This document shows, piece by piece, positions 17,070-26,000 of a stretch of DNA of 64,000 nt. Numbering within the stretch: position 1 is the stretch's first letter; each line of letters begins with the position of its first letter. The DNA comes from an uncultured bacterium. Lineage in GTDB: Bacteria > CSSED10-310 > CALFER01. The DNA lies in assembly GCA_937951895.1 (NCBI GenBank), contig CALFER010000073.1, forward strand, positions 13,401-77,400, in the 5' to 3' direction. The position numbers and the translations under genes were made by a program. The notes beneath the pieces are model-generated. The model was not told the origin of the DNA and searched no databases. It saw only the letters and a list, made by a program, of their open reading frames with translations.

Positions 17070-18092
17070 ATGAAATGCATCCCGGTTGTCTTCAGTGTCT
17101 TTTTTCTGGTCGGCGCGAGTCAGGCGGTGACTTTGTTTGTCGGCCAGGGCGGCGTGTGCGATCTGCCCAAATGCACCGTCCAGGCAGCGATCGATGCCGC
17201 GCGTCCCGGCGACACCGTCATGATCATGTGGGAAGCCCCATTCCCTGAATATCACGAACACATTGTGATCGATAAACCCATCACGCTGACCTCCGACTGG
17301 CTGCCCGACAATCGATTCTACGAGCGGCCGACCATTTCCTGTAATCTGAACATGTTTGACGAAGTCATTCATGTCACGCATCCCGGCGTCACGATCCGGA
17401 ACCTGCGGATCCGGAGCACCACGCCGATCGAAGCCTCCCCCGGAGACGATCTCGACATGCGCTCCGACGCGGGCATCCGGATCGATGAGGGGGACACGAC
17501 GGTCGAGCACTGCGAGATCATGCGGTGCCGGATCGGCATTCTGGTGGAAAACTCGGGAGGCCGGGGCCTGAACACCCGGATCGACGACTGCACGATCGGT
17601 CGGCTCTATCCCCATGAATGGTTTGCGCCTCAGTTTCCTCTCGTCCATGACGGAAACTTCTTCGGCATCGTGCGGGTAGCCCCGTCCGCTGCAATGAGCA
17701 CGGCAGCGGCCAGTACGACCCCGGACCGGATCTCGAACTGCACCATCGCCCGGAATCGTTTTTTTGGAATTGTGCTGATCGGTGGTGACGCGATGCTCGT
17801 GTCGAACAACACGATTGCCTATAACGGCACATCGAGACCCGAGGTCAGTCCGGGTCAGTATGGCGATGGTGGAATCCTGTGTCTGCCCGATGAGGATCCA
17901 TCCGGGCAGACGGCCGTCTCGCGATCCGGCACGGTGATCACGGCCAATACGATCGACCGGAACGAAGGTCAGGCGATCAGTATCATATCGGGTGATTCGG
18001 ATCAGACATCGCACGAGCCGATTGTGCTGAACAACACGATCGGAACACTGACCAGCTCAGACCATTCCGGCTGGGTGACGATTCAACACTGA
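17070..18092 (+). CDS. Secreted beta-helix protein, short relative of the TP-rich pair
   Basis: A 340-residue protein from the ATG at 17070, preceded by GGAGGAGG and opening a signal peptide (MKCIPVVFSVFFLVGASQA). The body aligns with the N-terminal helix of the TP-rich proteins at 3555 and 18230: HIVIDKPITLTSDW, HDGNFFGIV, NCTIARNRFFGIVL, QYGDGGILCL. It stops where those proteins go on to SNIIGPDTL, and so lacks the TP linker and the C-terminal domain. It is either a truncated copy or a minimal form. It is tail to tail with the minus-strand duplicate (gap 137 bases). The 107 bases between htpG and this gene show only a weak hairpin, AGAGAT...ATCTCT. Confidence 0.8.
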   Translation: MKCIPVVFSVFFLVGASQAVTLFVGQGGVCDLPKCTVQAAIDAARPGDTVMIMWEAPFPEYHEHIVIDKPITLTSDWLPDNRFYERPTISCNLNMFDEVIHVTHPGVTIRNLRIRSTTPIEASPGDDLDMRSDAGIRIDEGDTTVEHCEIMRCRIGILVENSGGRGLNTRIDDCTIGRLYPHEWFAPQFPLVHDGNFFGIVRVAPSAAMSTAAASTTPDRISNCTIARNRFFGIVLIGGDAMLVSNNTIAYNGTSRPEVSPGQYGDGGILCLPDEDPSGQTAVSRSGTVITANTIDRNEGQAISIISGDSDQTSHEPIVLNNTIGTLTSSDHSGWVTIQH

Positions 18093-18152
18093 TCGGCATC
18101 TTCGGTTTGTACTTTCATGATGACGCGTGGGCCAGGCACACAGCATAACTTG

Positions 18153-18202
18153 TTGACTAATATAGCTTCCCGCTTTATTGAATGCGGGGACGGGAGGGGG
18201 AT
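18153..18202 (+). repeat. Dispersed ~50-bp repeat, copy 1
   Basis: It begins TTGACTAATATAGCTTCCC and ends in CGGGGACGGGAGGGGGA. A second copy lies at 26502-26550 before clpB. The first 19 bases are identical, with small differences and a 2-base indel after that. Located between convergent genes. Confidence 0.65.
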
Positions 18203-18225
18203 TTTTGTGCGGGACGGGAGGGGGG
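18186..18225 (+). other. G-rich stretch with six G-runs (possible G-quadruplex)
   Basis: Runs of 4, 3, 5, 3, 3 and 6 G lie within 40 bases on the plus strand, just past the 3' end of the minus-strand TP-rich gene. Read-through RNA from the gene at 17070 would carry them. Formation of a quadruplex is an inference from spacing only. Confidence 0.3.
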
Positions 18226-18229
18226 ACTT

Positions 18230-20155
18230 TCACTCACATAAATCCACCCACATGATGGGTGATTGCGCCCCAGCGGTGTTGAACACACGAACGCCGATTT
18301 TGTTGGTGTCCCTGGGCGGTTCAAAAACGGTGTAGGATTGACACGGATCGAGAATGACCTGGGATAATATGGTCGTTTCTGGTTTACTATCGAAGTATGC
18401 GCAATACAAAATGTTCCCAGCATGATCTGAGAACAGACTGTTATCGGCATATCGTGTCGGATTGACCCAGGTGATCAGTACACCTTGCTGACCACCTGAA
18501 ACCGAACATCCCATACTGGAAACAGACGGCACGTTCGGAACGAAATGCGCACCGATGTCGACCTGACCGATGTCGGGCGATAGGTTTTCCTGTGTAATAC
18601 CCGGATTGAGCCGGAAACCGCCGGTATCATAGCAAACCGAGCGGGGATCATTTGGGGTCGGCGTCATCTGGAATACGGGATCGCGGAGATGAAAATCGAA
18701 GTTTTCGACCGAGTCCCCTCCGACAAATCGGGGGTCACCCAATACATTTTTTGTGCTCCATGTCGCGGCATCCATTTTATACGGACCGGCTGTCGGCGTG
18801 AATGTCGGGGAGCCTGATGGAGTTGGCGTTCGGGTCGGAATCGCAGCGTGAGTGGGTCCATGTGTCGGTGTGTCGTACGATGATGGCGTGGAAAATGTGT
18901 AACTCGGAGTGTACTGCGTTCCGGTTGGTGTTGGAGTTCGGGTCGGTGCCGGTGTCGAGGTGGGTGCACCGGGCGTGGGGGTCGGATTGCCGGGATGCGC
19001 GAAATACATCCGTTCCGAACCGCTGGCGTTGGGACGATACAGGTTGTTGAATGCCATGATCGGGGCGGATCCATGCTGGGGAGTCGCGGCAGTGGTCGAT
19101 TCGCTGGTGCAGCTGATCAGCCAGTTCGGTGCGGAAGTTGGAATCGGAGTCTCTGCCGTCGAATAGGTCAGCGTGTCCGGACCGATGATGTTGCTCATCA
19201 GGATCGGCGCATTCGCGATCTGGCGCGGTTCCCGGCCAGGATCGAGTGTCAGGACACAAACCTGGAAACCGTCATTGCCGTAGATCGTGTTGGATGTGAT
19301 CATCGGAGATTGCATCTCAACGTCCGTTCCCGTCATTTCGCCGGAGGTGAACAGGCACAGTATGCCGCCATCTCCATAGTGGTTACTGCTGCTGGGAATC
19401 TGTGTATTTGTTCCGTTCCAGACGATCAGATTGTTATGAACCGTGGCCATCGAACCACCACGCAGCACGACACCATAGAACCGGTTCCGGGCGATGGTGC
19501 AGTTCGTGATTCGGTTCGATTTGTAGGTTCCCACGGGATATGCGGATGCGGTGCGAGCAGGCTCTACCTGGACAATCCCGAAGAAATTTCCATCGTGAGC
19601 ATTTGATGTGGGCGCCTCCCAGCGTTGACTGGTCAGGCGTCCCACGACACATGAATCCACATCCACATTCAGCGTTCCTTCCAGACGGATACCAACACGG
19701 CAGCACGTGACCGCGCAGTGTGAAATCGTGCAGTTGTTGCTTTGAACCCGAATTCCGGCCTGATCCTCCATGGCCGTTTCATCACCTGTCGCCGCAGGAA
19801 TCAGACTGGTCGTCCGTATCCTCAGATTGCTGACTGTCACATTTTCCGATTGGATCAGAATAACGTCATCATAACTGCTTAAACTGCATTGGATCGTGGG
19901 ACGTTCATCCGGATCTGAACCCGGAGTCCATGTGGATGTCAGTGTGATGTTTTTAGTGATCTCGACATGCTCCAGATAGGTTGATAATGTTTCGCTTTCC
20001 CAATGAATCAAAAGCGTGTCACCGGGATCGGCTGCTGCAAGAGCTGCGTTAATGGTATGATAATATCCAGAGGCTGTTCCAATATGTTTTATCTCAGCAT
20101 GAACGGAGCCTCCCAGAAAAACGATCGACAGTATTGCAATGAGTGTGTGTCTCAT
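18230..20155 (-). CDS. Secreted TP-rich beta-helix protein (copy B)
   Basis: A 641-residue duplicate of 3555-5480. The ATG at 20155 is chosen over a GTG 15 bases upstream because AGGAAG sits 4 bases before it and the signal peptide (MRHTLIAILSIVFLGGSVHA) starts there. Domain order is the same: beta-helix (about 22-370), TP-rich insert (PTPTPGAPTSTPAPTRTPTP), closing element LGDPRFVGG and C-terminal domain ending IMWVDLCE. The middle third (from NRITNCTIARNRFYGVV to the TP insert) is almost identical to copy A, while the N-terminal third differs at about half the positions. It lies 11 bases after the kelch gene, the same spacing as in copy A. Confidence 0.85.
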   Translation of the reverse strand: MRHTLIAILSIVFLGGSVHAEIKHIGTASGYYHTINAALAAADPGDTLLIHWESETLSTYLEHVEITKNITLTSTWTPGSDPDERPTIQCSLSSYDDVILIQSENVTVSNLRIRTTSLIPAATGDETAMEDQAGIRVQSNNCTISHCAVTCCRVGIRLEGTLNVDVDSCVVGRLTSQRWEAPTSNAHDGNFFGIVQVEPARTASAYPVGTYKSNRITNCTIARNRFYGVVLRGGSMATVHNNLIVWNGTNTQIPSSSNHYGDGGILCLFTSGEMTGTDVEMQSPMITSNTIYGNDGFQVCVLTLDPGREPRQIANAPILMSNIIGPDTLTYSTAETPIPTSAPNWLISCTSESTTAATPQHGSAPIMAFNNLYRPNASGSERMYFAHPGNPTPTPGAPTSTPAPTRTPTPTGTQYTPSYTFSTPSSYDTPTHGPTHAAIPTRTPTPSGSPTFTPTAGPYKMDAATWSTKNVLGDPRFVGGDSVENFDFHLRDPVFQMTPTPNDPRSVCYDTGGFRLNPGITQENLSPDIGQVDIGAHFVPNVPSVSSMGCSVSGGQQGVLITWVNPTRYADNSLFSDHAGNILYCAYFDSKPETTILSQVILDPCQSYTVFEPPRDTNKIGVRVFNTAGAQSPIMWVDLCE

Positions 20156-20166
20156 ATTACTTCCTT

Positions 20167-22872
20167 TCACATTTGAATGAACACGGGCGAACTGAACTGC
20201 CCGGATGATGAAAACGCCGAGATACCGAAATACAATCCGATTCCCCTCAATTCTGTGGGTACCGTGTATGATGTTGCGCTCGATATCAGGTTCGCACTGC
20301 CCAGAATGTACCCGCTGCCATCATCCCAGACGACCACATACCCGGCCGGCGACGGTGTGGGTGGCGTCCATGAGATCACTCCTCCTGCCGATGTGACATT
20401 GGTTACGGGACTCATCCCTGATGTGCTGTTCGGGAAATGATATCCGGTATCCAGGAGATGATAATCCAGGTAGTCTCCTTCAGAGCTTATTCCGGGTTGA
20501 AGAGAATCATATCCCGCGTTGATGCAGGGTGATGAGCTGTTCAGTTTGTAGTTGCCAGAACTGGGCGATGCGAAGAGAGGAGCAATATTCCCTCTGTCAT
20601 TATTGCTCAGGAGACTTCGATCGGGTTCCGTCAGCCAGTTCGAGTTGCAATAGTACACATTGTTCTGCGATCGGTACTGACATGTGTCCTTGGGATAGAA
20701 GAATATCGCACACTGGTAGCCCTGATCCGGACTGTAGATGATGTTGTTCATGAAAACCGGACAGTTCAGGTATTGCGCACCATGTGTGTATTGATAGACC
20801 GACAGCGTTCGATAGGACTCGATGAACGTATTGTTGTGAATCAACGGTGTCTGGACATGCGGCACAGACGTCGTCACATCGAAACTGCACAGCACATCGC
20901 TACGCCAGGTTTGGAACGCGACATCCTCCTCGAACCCATTACCAACAAACAGATTGTCATGAACCCGCCCATGAGCGCCTTTTTCCAGCATCACTCCGGC
21001 CAGATAGTTATTCTTCACTGTGTTGGATTCAAATTCATGAGACGTTTCCAGCACCACGCAACCGATGTAGTTTTCGTGAAACAGCGACCCGGTCACAGAC
21101 GCTTCCTGGAATCCCGGAATCGTCGACACGCAGATCATGGTGATGCCATCGATATTGCCTTCGAATTCGCAGTCCTCGACCTGTGTCGGAGCATTCATGA
21201 CAATACCGGGATCACGAAGCAGCAGCCCATTCGAGGTTTGTACGGTTTCCAGGTCATCCAGCACAGCATCGGGGATGGGATCACCCGGTACTTCATCGAA
21301 ATGACCGATCCGCAGATTACGCAATGTGATGCCCGCTCCATCCCGAATGACATAGGAACTGCTGCCAAACCGGAAATAGTCCGCGATCGCTGCGTTGAGG
21401 GGATCATCACCGATCAGAAATTCATTCTGCGTGACATTCGGGCCAACCGCCGAACAGGGCCAGAAAATAGCGGGTTTATATCCGTCATGTGAGACCCCTT
21501 CGACGGTGATATGTCCAATATAGTAAGGAATGATGAACCGGCACTGGTAAAAATGATCCACACCTCCGGAATGAATCCGTACCCAATCGCCGCCTTTGAT
21601 TCTGGGCGTTTCCAACACACTCGCCGGATCATCCAGACCGTACTCTGCTTCCGGAGTGATCGTCCATTCTTTGAACGGAGCGTCCGATTTGTATTCCCGA
21701 ACGTCATCCATCAAGTGCCCGTCGTCCGAAATGCCGCCGAAGATCGTAAACCAATAGTAGGCGGCTCCGTGACCATATCGATATGGGCTTCCGGTTACAG
21801 TACTGCTTGACCAAAGAAGGGTGGTCAGATCGAAGAACAGCAGATCGTTCAATGCGGCGTTCTCCTCATCCCTATCCCTGCCTCCATGCACAACCAGTCG
21901 AAGTTCCCGGGGATCCAGCGCGCAGGCATGATCCGCACGCGCATCCGGCACAAAAACACCCTCGGGGACAATCGGTATCCATTCCCGATCGGTCAGATCA
22001 TACGCAACTATCGCATCCGTTATCGACCCCTTTGGCGTAAACCCTCCATAGATCAAGACACGGGGATGTCGCTCCGGTCCATAAAAGGGATCATATACAA
22101 CCGACTCGCCTGTCACACCCGTGTACCGCAAGTCCGCGTTGATCTGGTCCCACTCGCACTCAACGGAGATCGAATACTCCCATGGATTTCCTGTGGTACT
22201 ATCTGCGATTGTGAAGGTGATCTTCCCGAGGTAGGCATCCCCTAATGACTCACCGTTTTCATCGATTCCTCCGAGCATGAAGACATAAGGGAAGGGATCA
22301 TCTCCGGTTGGTGGAATGTAGATCATGCGGTGCTTGGCACGTGCACAGGGCGTATCACCGCTCTGATCGACCCCGGTCCATCGCCAGTGATATTTAGACC
22401 CGAACCGGGCCTCATCTGTAAACACTTTCGTGCAAATCCAGAACGCATCGGTTGGGTTGCCGGATGATTCAAGGCCTCCGAAGGTCGCGAAGTGGAGAAA
22501 TCGTTTGACCGTAGCGGAGTTCAGTGCGGGCCAATTCTGGGGAATCATGGCGCCGTCCATGTAACTGCGGGCCGGGGGAATATCGAAGCACGCTTCCGGA
22601 TTGATCGGTGTCCAGATTCCGTCATTTTGAAGTGATGTGAACCACAGAGCGCCATTGGAATCCATCGTTGCGCCGTCCGGACCGATTCCGCCGTGAATGT
22701 AGAAATCGTTGGATTCCGTGTCGTGATGGTAGTCCAGCGCAGAGGCAAAGAAGGCACGGGGAATCGGGCGTTTGTCGGTGTAGGATTTGGTGTGCCACTG
22801 GCAATCCTCGGCGAATGTGTCGGGATGGAAGATCAGGAATCCAAGAGAAAGCATCATGATTTTTTTTATCAT
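20167..22872 (-). CDS. Secreted kelch beta-propeller / beta-helix protein (copy B)
   Basis: A 901-residue paralogue of 811-3543, starting at an ATG preceded by AAGGAGG, with a signal peptide (MIKKIMMLSLGFLIFHPDTFA). Kelch-like Gly-Gly repeats (IHGGIG, FGGLESSG, MLGGIDENG, IYGGFTP, VHGGRDRDE, IFGGISDD) fill residues about 30-410. A beta-helix with ITLRNLRIGHFDE and NAPTQVEDCEFEGN follows, then a C-terminal domain with ISWTPPTPSPAGY and GISAFSSSGQFSSPVFIQM. The last ten residues are nearly the same as in copy A. Roughly two thirds of positions match copy A by eye. Function is unknown; surface binding is plausible for this architecture. Confidence 0.85.
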   Translation of the reverse strand: MIKKIMMLSLGFLIFHPDTFAEDCQWHTKSYTDKRPIPRAFFASALDYHHDTESNDFYIHGGIGPDGATMDSNGALWFTSLQNDGIWTPINPEACFDIPPARSYMDGAMIPQNWPALNSATVKRFLHFATFGGLESSGNPTDAFWICTKVFTDEARFGSKYHWRWTGVDQSGDTPCARAKHRMIYIPPTGDDPFPYVFMLGGIDENGESLGDAYLGKITFTIADSTTGNPWEYSISVECEWDQINADLRYTGVTGESVVYDPFYGPERHPRVLIYGGFTPKGSITDAIVAYDLTDREWIPIVPEGVFVPDARADHACALDPRELRLVVHGGRDRDEENAALNDLLFFDLTTLLWSSSTVTGSPYRYGHGAAYYWFTIFGGISDDGHLMDDVREYKSDAPFKEWTITPEAEYGLDDPASVLETPRIKGGDWVRIHSGGVDHFYQCRFIIPYYIGHITVEGVSHDGYKPAIFWPCSAVGPNVTQNEFLIGDDPLNAAIADYFRFGSSSYVIRDGAGITLRNLRIGHFDEVPGDPIPDAVLDDLETVQTSNGLLLRDPGIVMNAPTQVEDCEFEGNIDGITMICVSTIPGFQEASVTGSLFHENYIGCVVLETSHEFESNTVKNNYLAGVMLEKGAHGRVHDNLFVGNGFEEDVAFQTWRSDVLCSFDVTTSVPHVQTPLIHNNTFIESYRTLSVYQYTHGAQYLNCPVFMNNIIYSPDQGYQCAIFFYPKDTCQYRSQNNVYYCNSNWLTEPDRSLLSNNDRGNIAPLFASPSSGNYKLNSSSPCINAGYDSLQPGISSEGDYLDYHLLDTGYHFPNSTSGMSPVTNVTSAGGVISWTPPTPSPAGYVVVWDDGSGYILGSANLISSATSYTVPTELRGIGLYFGISAFSSSGQFSSPVFIQM

Positions 22873-22930
22873 AACTCAACCTCCTTGTAAAAGCCGCGAC
22901 GTGTCGAGAGTGCGGCGTTAGTGTGAGATG

Positions 22931-22960
22931 ATTATGCGCTGTAAAAAAAAAAAAAGTCAA
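22931..22960 (-). promoter_or_regulatory. Sigma-70-type promoter with 13-T spacer tract (copy B)
   Basis: On the minus strand the -35 box is TTGACT (22960-22955) and the -10 box CATAAT (22936-22931), with an 18-base spacer. Twelve of the 13 T lie in the spacer. It drives the kelch gene. The sequence beyond the tract (GTCAATAT, AT-rich block, CGCGCGAC, GATAAGCT) is also shared with the left copy. Confidence 0.6.
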
Positions 22961-23028
22961 TATATCGAACATAAATAATTTGCGATGTCGCGCGACTTCG
23001 GATAAGCTGAGATGAGGAGGTTGACAGA

Positions 23029-26000
23029 ATGCAGGATCAGTTAAAATCCCCCCCAACCCCCCTTTCACAAAGGGGGGCTTATAAGGGTAATGACTATCAT
23101 CCCCCTTTAGTGAAAGGGGGACAGGAGGGGGATTTAAGAAGACATCGAATTCGACTTATCCTGCTGTTTCTGATTCCATTTGTATTCTATACTCCAGCCT
23201 TTGCTTCAGACTATTATGTCGATGCGGTCAACGGCAACGACACAACCGGTGACGGAAGCGAAGCGAACCCCTGGAAAAAACTCCAGTTTGCGATCGATTC
23301 GATTACCGGAACCGAAGAGAACCCACATACCATCTTTCTTGCTCCGGGGCATTATGGACCAGCGGGAAGCGGGGATGAGTCAGGCATCTATCTGAAGAGT
23401 TTTTTAACATTATCAGGACTCAGAGAACGCACACAGGTTGATACTTTAATTGTCAAACGGATTAGTAGCTTTACGACATACAATGCCAAAGCTGTAGGAG
23501 TTACGGCTAATTTTATATTTGTTAACGAGCAGTCACAGAATATTGAATTTGAAAATTGCATCTTGATCTCGCAGGGTTATGGAGTTCATTTTTCTAATGC
23601 AAGTTCTGGCATTGTCAAGAACTGTGTGTTTTATCGCTGTAAGCTGGCAATGTTTATTGATCCCGATTGTTCGGTTGTATTTCAAAACACTGTGTTTTTT
23701 GATTGTTTAGATGAATTTCGCATCGAATCCGGTGCCGATGTCGCTTTTTCATATTGTCGGATGGACACCCTCCAACCCGGTGATGGCAATATTTCAGATG
23801 ATCCGATGTTTCTGGATGCGGTGAACCGTGACTTCCGTCTCAGGCGCGGATCACCCTGCATCGACACCGGCGATCCGGTTGATCCGGTTCCACCTGGTGG
23901 AGGCACCCGGATCGACATGGGCTGTCATGAATACACGTTCACACCGCAACTCTATATCGAAGACGTCGATCTTCCGGAATCGACGGGCGATAGCGACGGC
24001 ATTCCCGAATTGAATGAGAGCGGATTCATCACGGTCAAATTGGCCAATGGTGGCGAGGATGCGCTGGATTTATCCGCGCAATTCGTTCTGTCGGATTCAG
24101 ATATGCAGATCTCAACGGATTCCATCTCCTATCCTGATTTGTTGACAGGGGACTCCGAATGGCAGATCGGTAACGGCATATCCTGGAGTGTCCCGATTCG
24201 CACGGGCTGGTGTCTTCCGGCGGTGATCCGGATGGACTGGTCCTCGACCGGCGCATCGGGAACGTTCAATATCCCGATCAACCTGCACTCCGACACGGTG
24301 CATGCCGATCCGGTACTCGGAAACGACACATCAGGAGATGGATCTCCGGAATGGCCTTTCAAAACCATCCGACATGCAATTCAACATATGGTCGGGAGTC
24401 GATGGATTCCCACGACGATTCATGCCGGACAAGGGTTATTCTCTCCCTCCACCAACGGTGAAACGTATCCGATTTACTTTCTGGATTACGAATCAATCCG
24501 GGGTGATGGCCCGGATGCGACGATTCTCGATAATGATGGGCAGGAACTCTCCATGCTGATCAGCGGTTCGCACACCTCCATTTCTGACCTGCATATTCGC
24601 TCGACAAACGAGTACTATCACGCACAATTGGTTGAATTTCGCAACTGCATCGGAACGCTTCAGAATACAGTACAAACGCGCGTCAGGTTCGAGGGAGAAG
24701 ATTTGTATCTTCCCGGCACGTATGTTTGGTTCCCCAGTGAAGTCTCGATTTTCGACAATACTCTTCATGGGACGCTCGGAGTATATGGAGCGAGTGCGGC
24801 AGGATCGGTTATGAACAACTATTTCATTGGTGTCTATCTGGGTTCCCCTGAATATGTTGCGTTCAATCATTGTGGCGTCGCAAGAATGCATATCGCAGCC
24901 GATGACATCGCGCCTCCAATCACGATCAGACACAACGAAATCGACATCATGCACGAAACCTGTTACGGGTATTTTATATTTGAAGACAACTATGTTAAAC
25001 AAGACGATTTTTACTCGCGTCCGACTGCACAGAGCAAAATCACCCGGAATGTTTTCAAAAACACACTTGTGGAAATTGTCGATCAACCGACACCCTTTGC
25101 CGTGACTCACAACATCATGCTCAGCGATCGAACGGCCTATCCCTATCCCAGTTTTTGCGGCATCAACAGTGCCGTGCAATTCTATAACAATGCCGGCGCT
25201 TATCTCATCCGTCGTTTCGACAATGTCAAATTGTATGGAACCTTCAACTCCGGTGCATCCTCAATGGACAACTGCCTGGCGATGTGTGTCAGCATGGATG
25301 CGTATTGGGATACGGCGGCATGGGGTCGGCATGGAATCTCCTACTACAACATGATGGATTCCGGTCTGTGCGAACGTGCCTCTTACAGCGATCTGCCGGG
25401 CTGCACGCTCCCGACCAATCTCGATGTCGAACCCGGCATTCGAGGGTCCGGGACGATCACCGAGATCGGTCCGGGATACCTCACAGATGACACCGCCGCC
25501 TGGGTTCCTGGCGCTTACCGCGGTCTGCCGGTCAACCCGGCCATTCTTCATTCGGACCGTATCTTTCGCTGTGAAGACAACGACGAAACGACCCTTTTCT
25601 TCAGCGAAAACCCGGCGGATGTTGCGGTGATCGGGGATGTCTATTTCCTGCCGGATTTTGAATTGAGACGCATGTCGGATGGATATGCGTATGATTCACC
25701 CATGATCGATGCGGGAAACCCGGATCCTGCGTTCAATGATCCGGACGGTACGCGGTGCGACATCGGACCATGGGGAGGTCCGCTCTCAACGACACCCCTG
25801 CCCCTGATTCCGACCTGGCCGCCCTATACTGCAACACCGGTTATATCACCCACTCCCGCCCCGAGTCCGACTGCGACTCCTTCCCCCTGGGATACACCTG
25901 CGGATTCTCCAACCCCATTGTCATCCGCAACCCCCACATCACCACCGGAGGAGATCACTTACGACCTGATTCTCAATGCGGATCGTTTCGGGCCGGGCGA

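Larger units (their letters stand above)
18230..23775. repeat. Right arm of the large inverted gene duplication
   Basis: This is the mirror image of 1-5480: TP-rich beta-helix, kelch/beta-helix, 13-T promoter, divergent beta-helix gene. The visible match to the left arm ends near 23775 only because the left copy is cut by the window edge. Confidence 0.8.

Noticed and set aside
18117..18335. Small plus-strand frame
   Set aside because: It is made of the 50-bp dispersed repeat and the antisense end of the TP-rich gene. A similar translation at 26349-26585 comes from the same repeat, not from a protein family.
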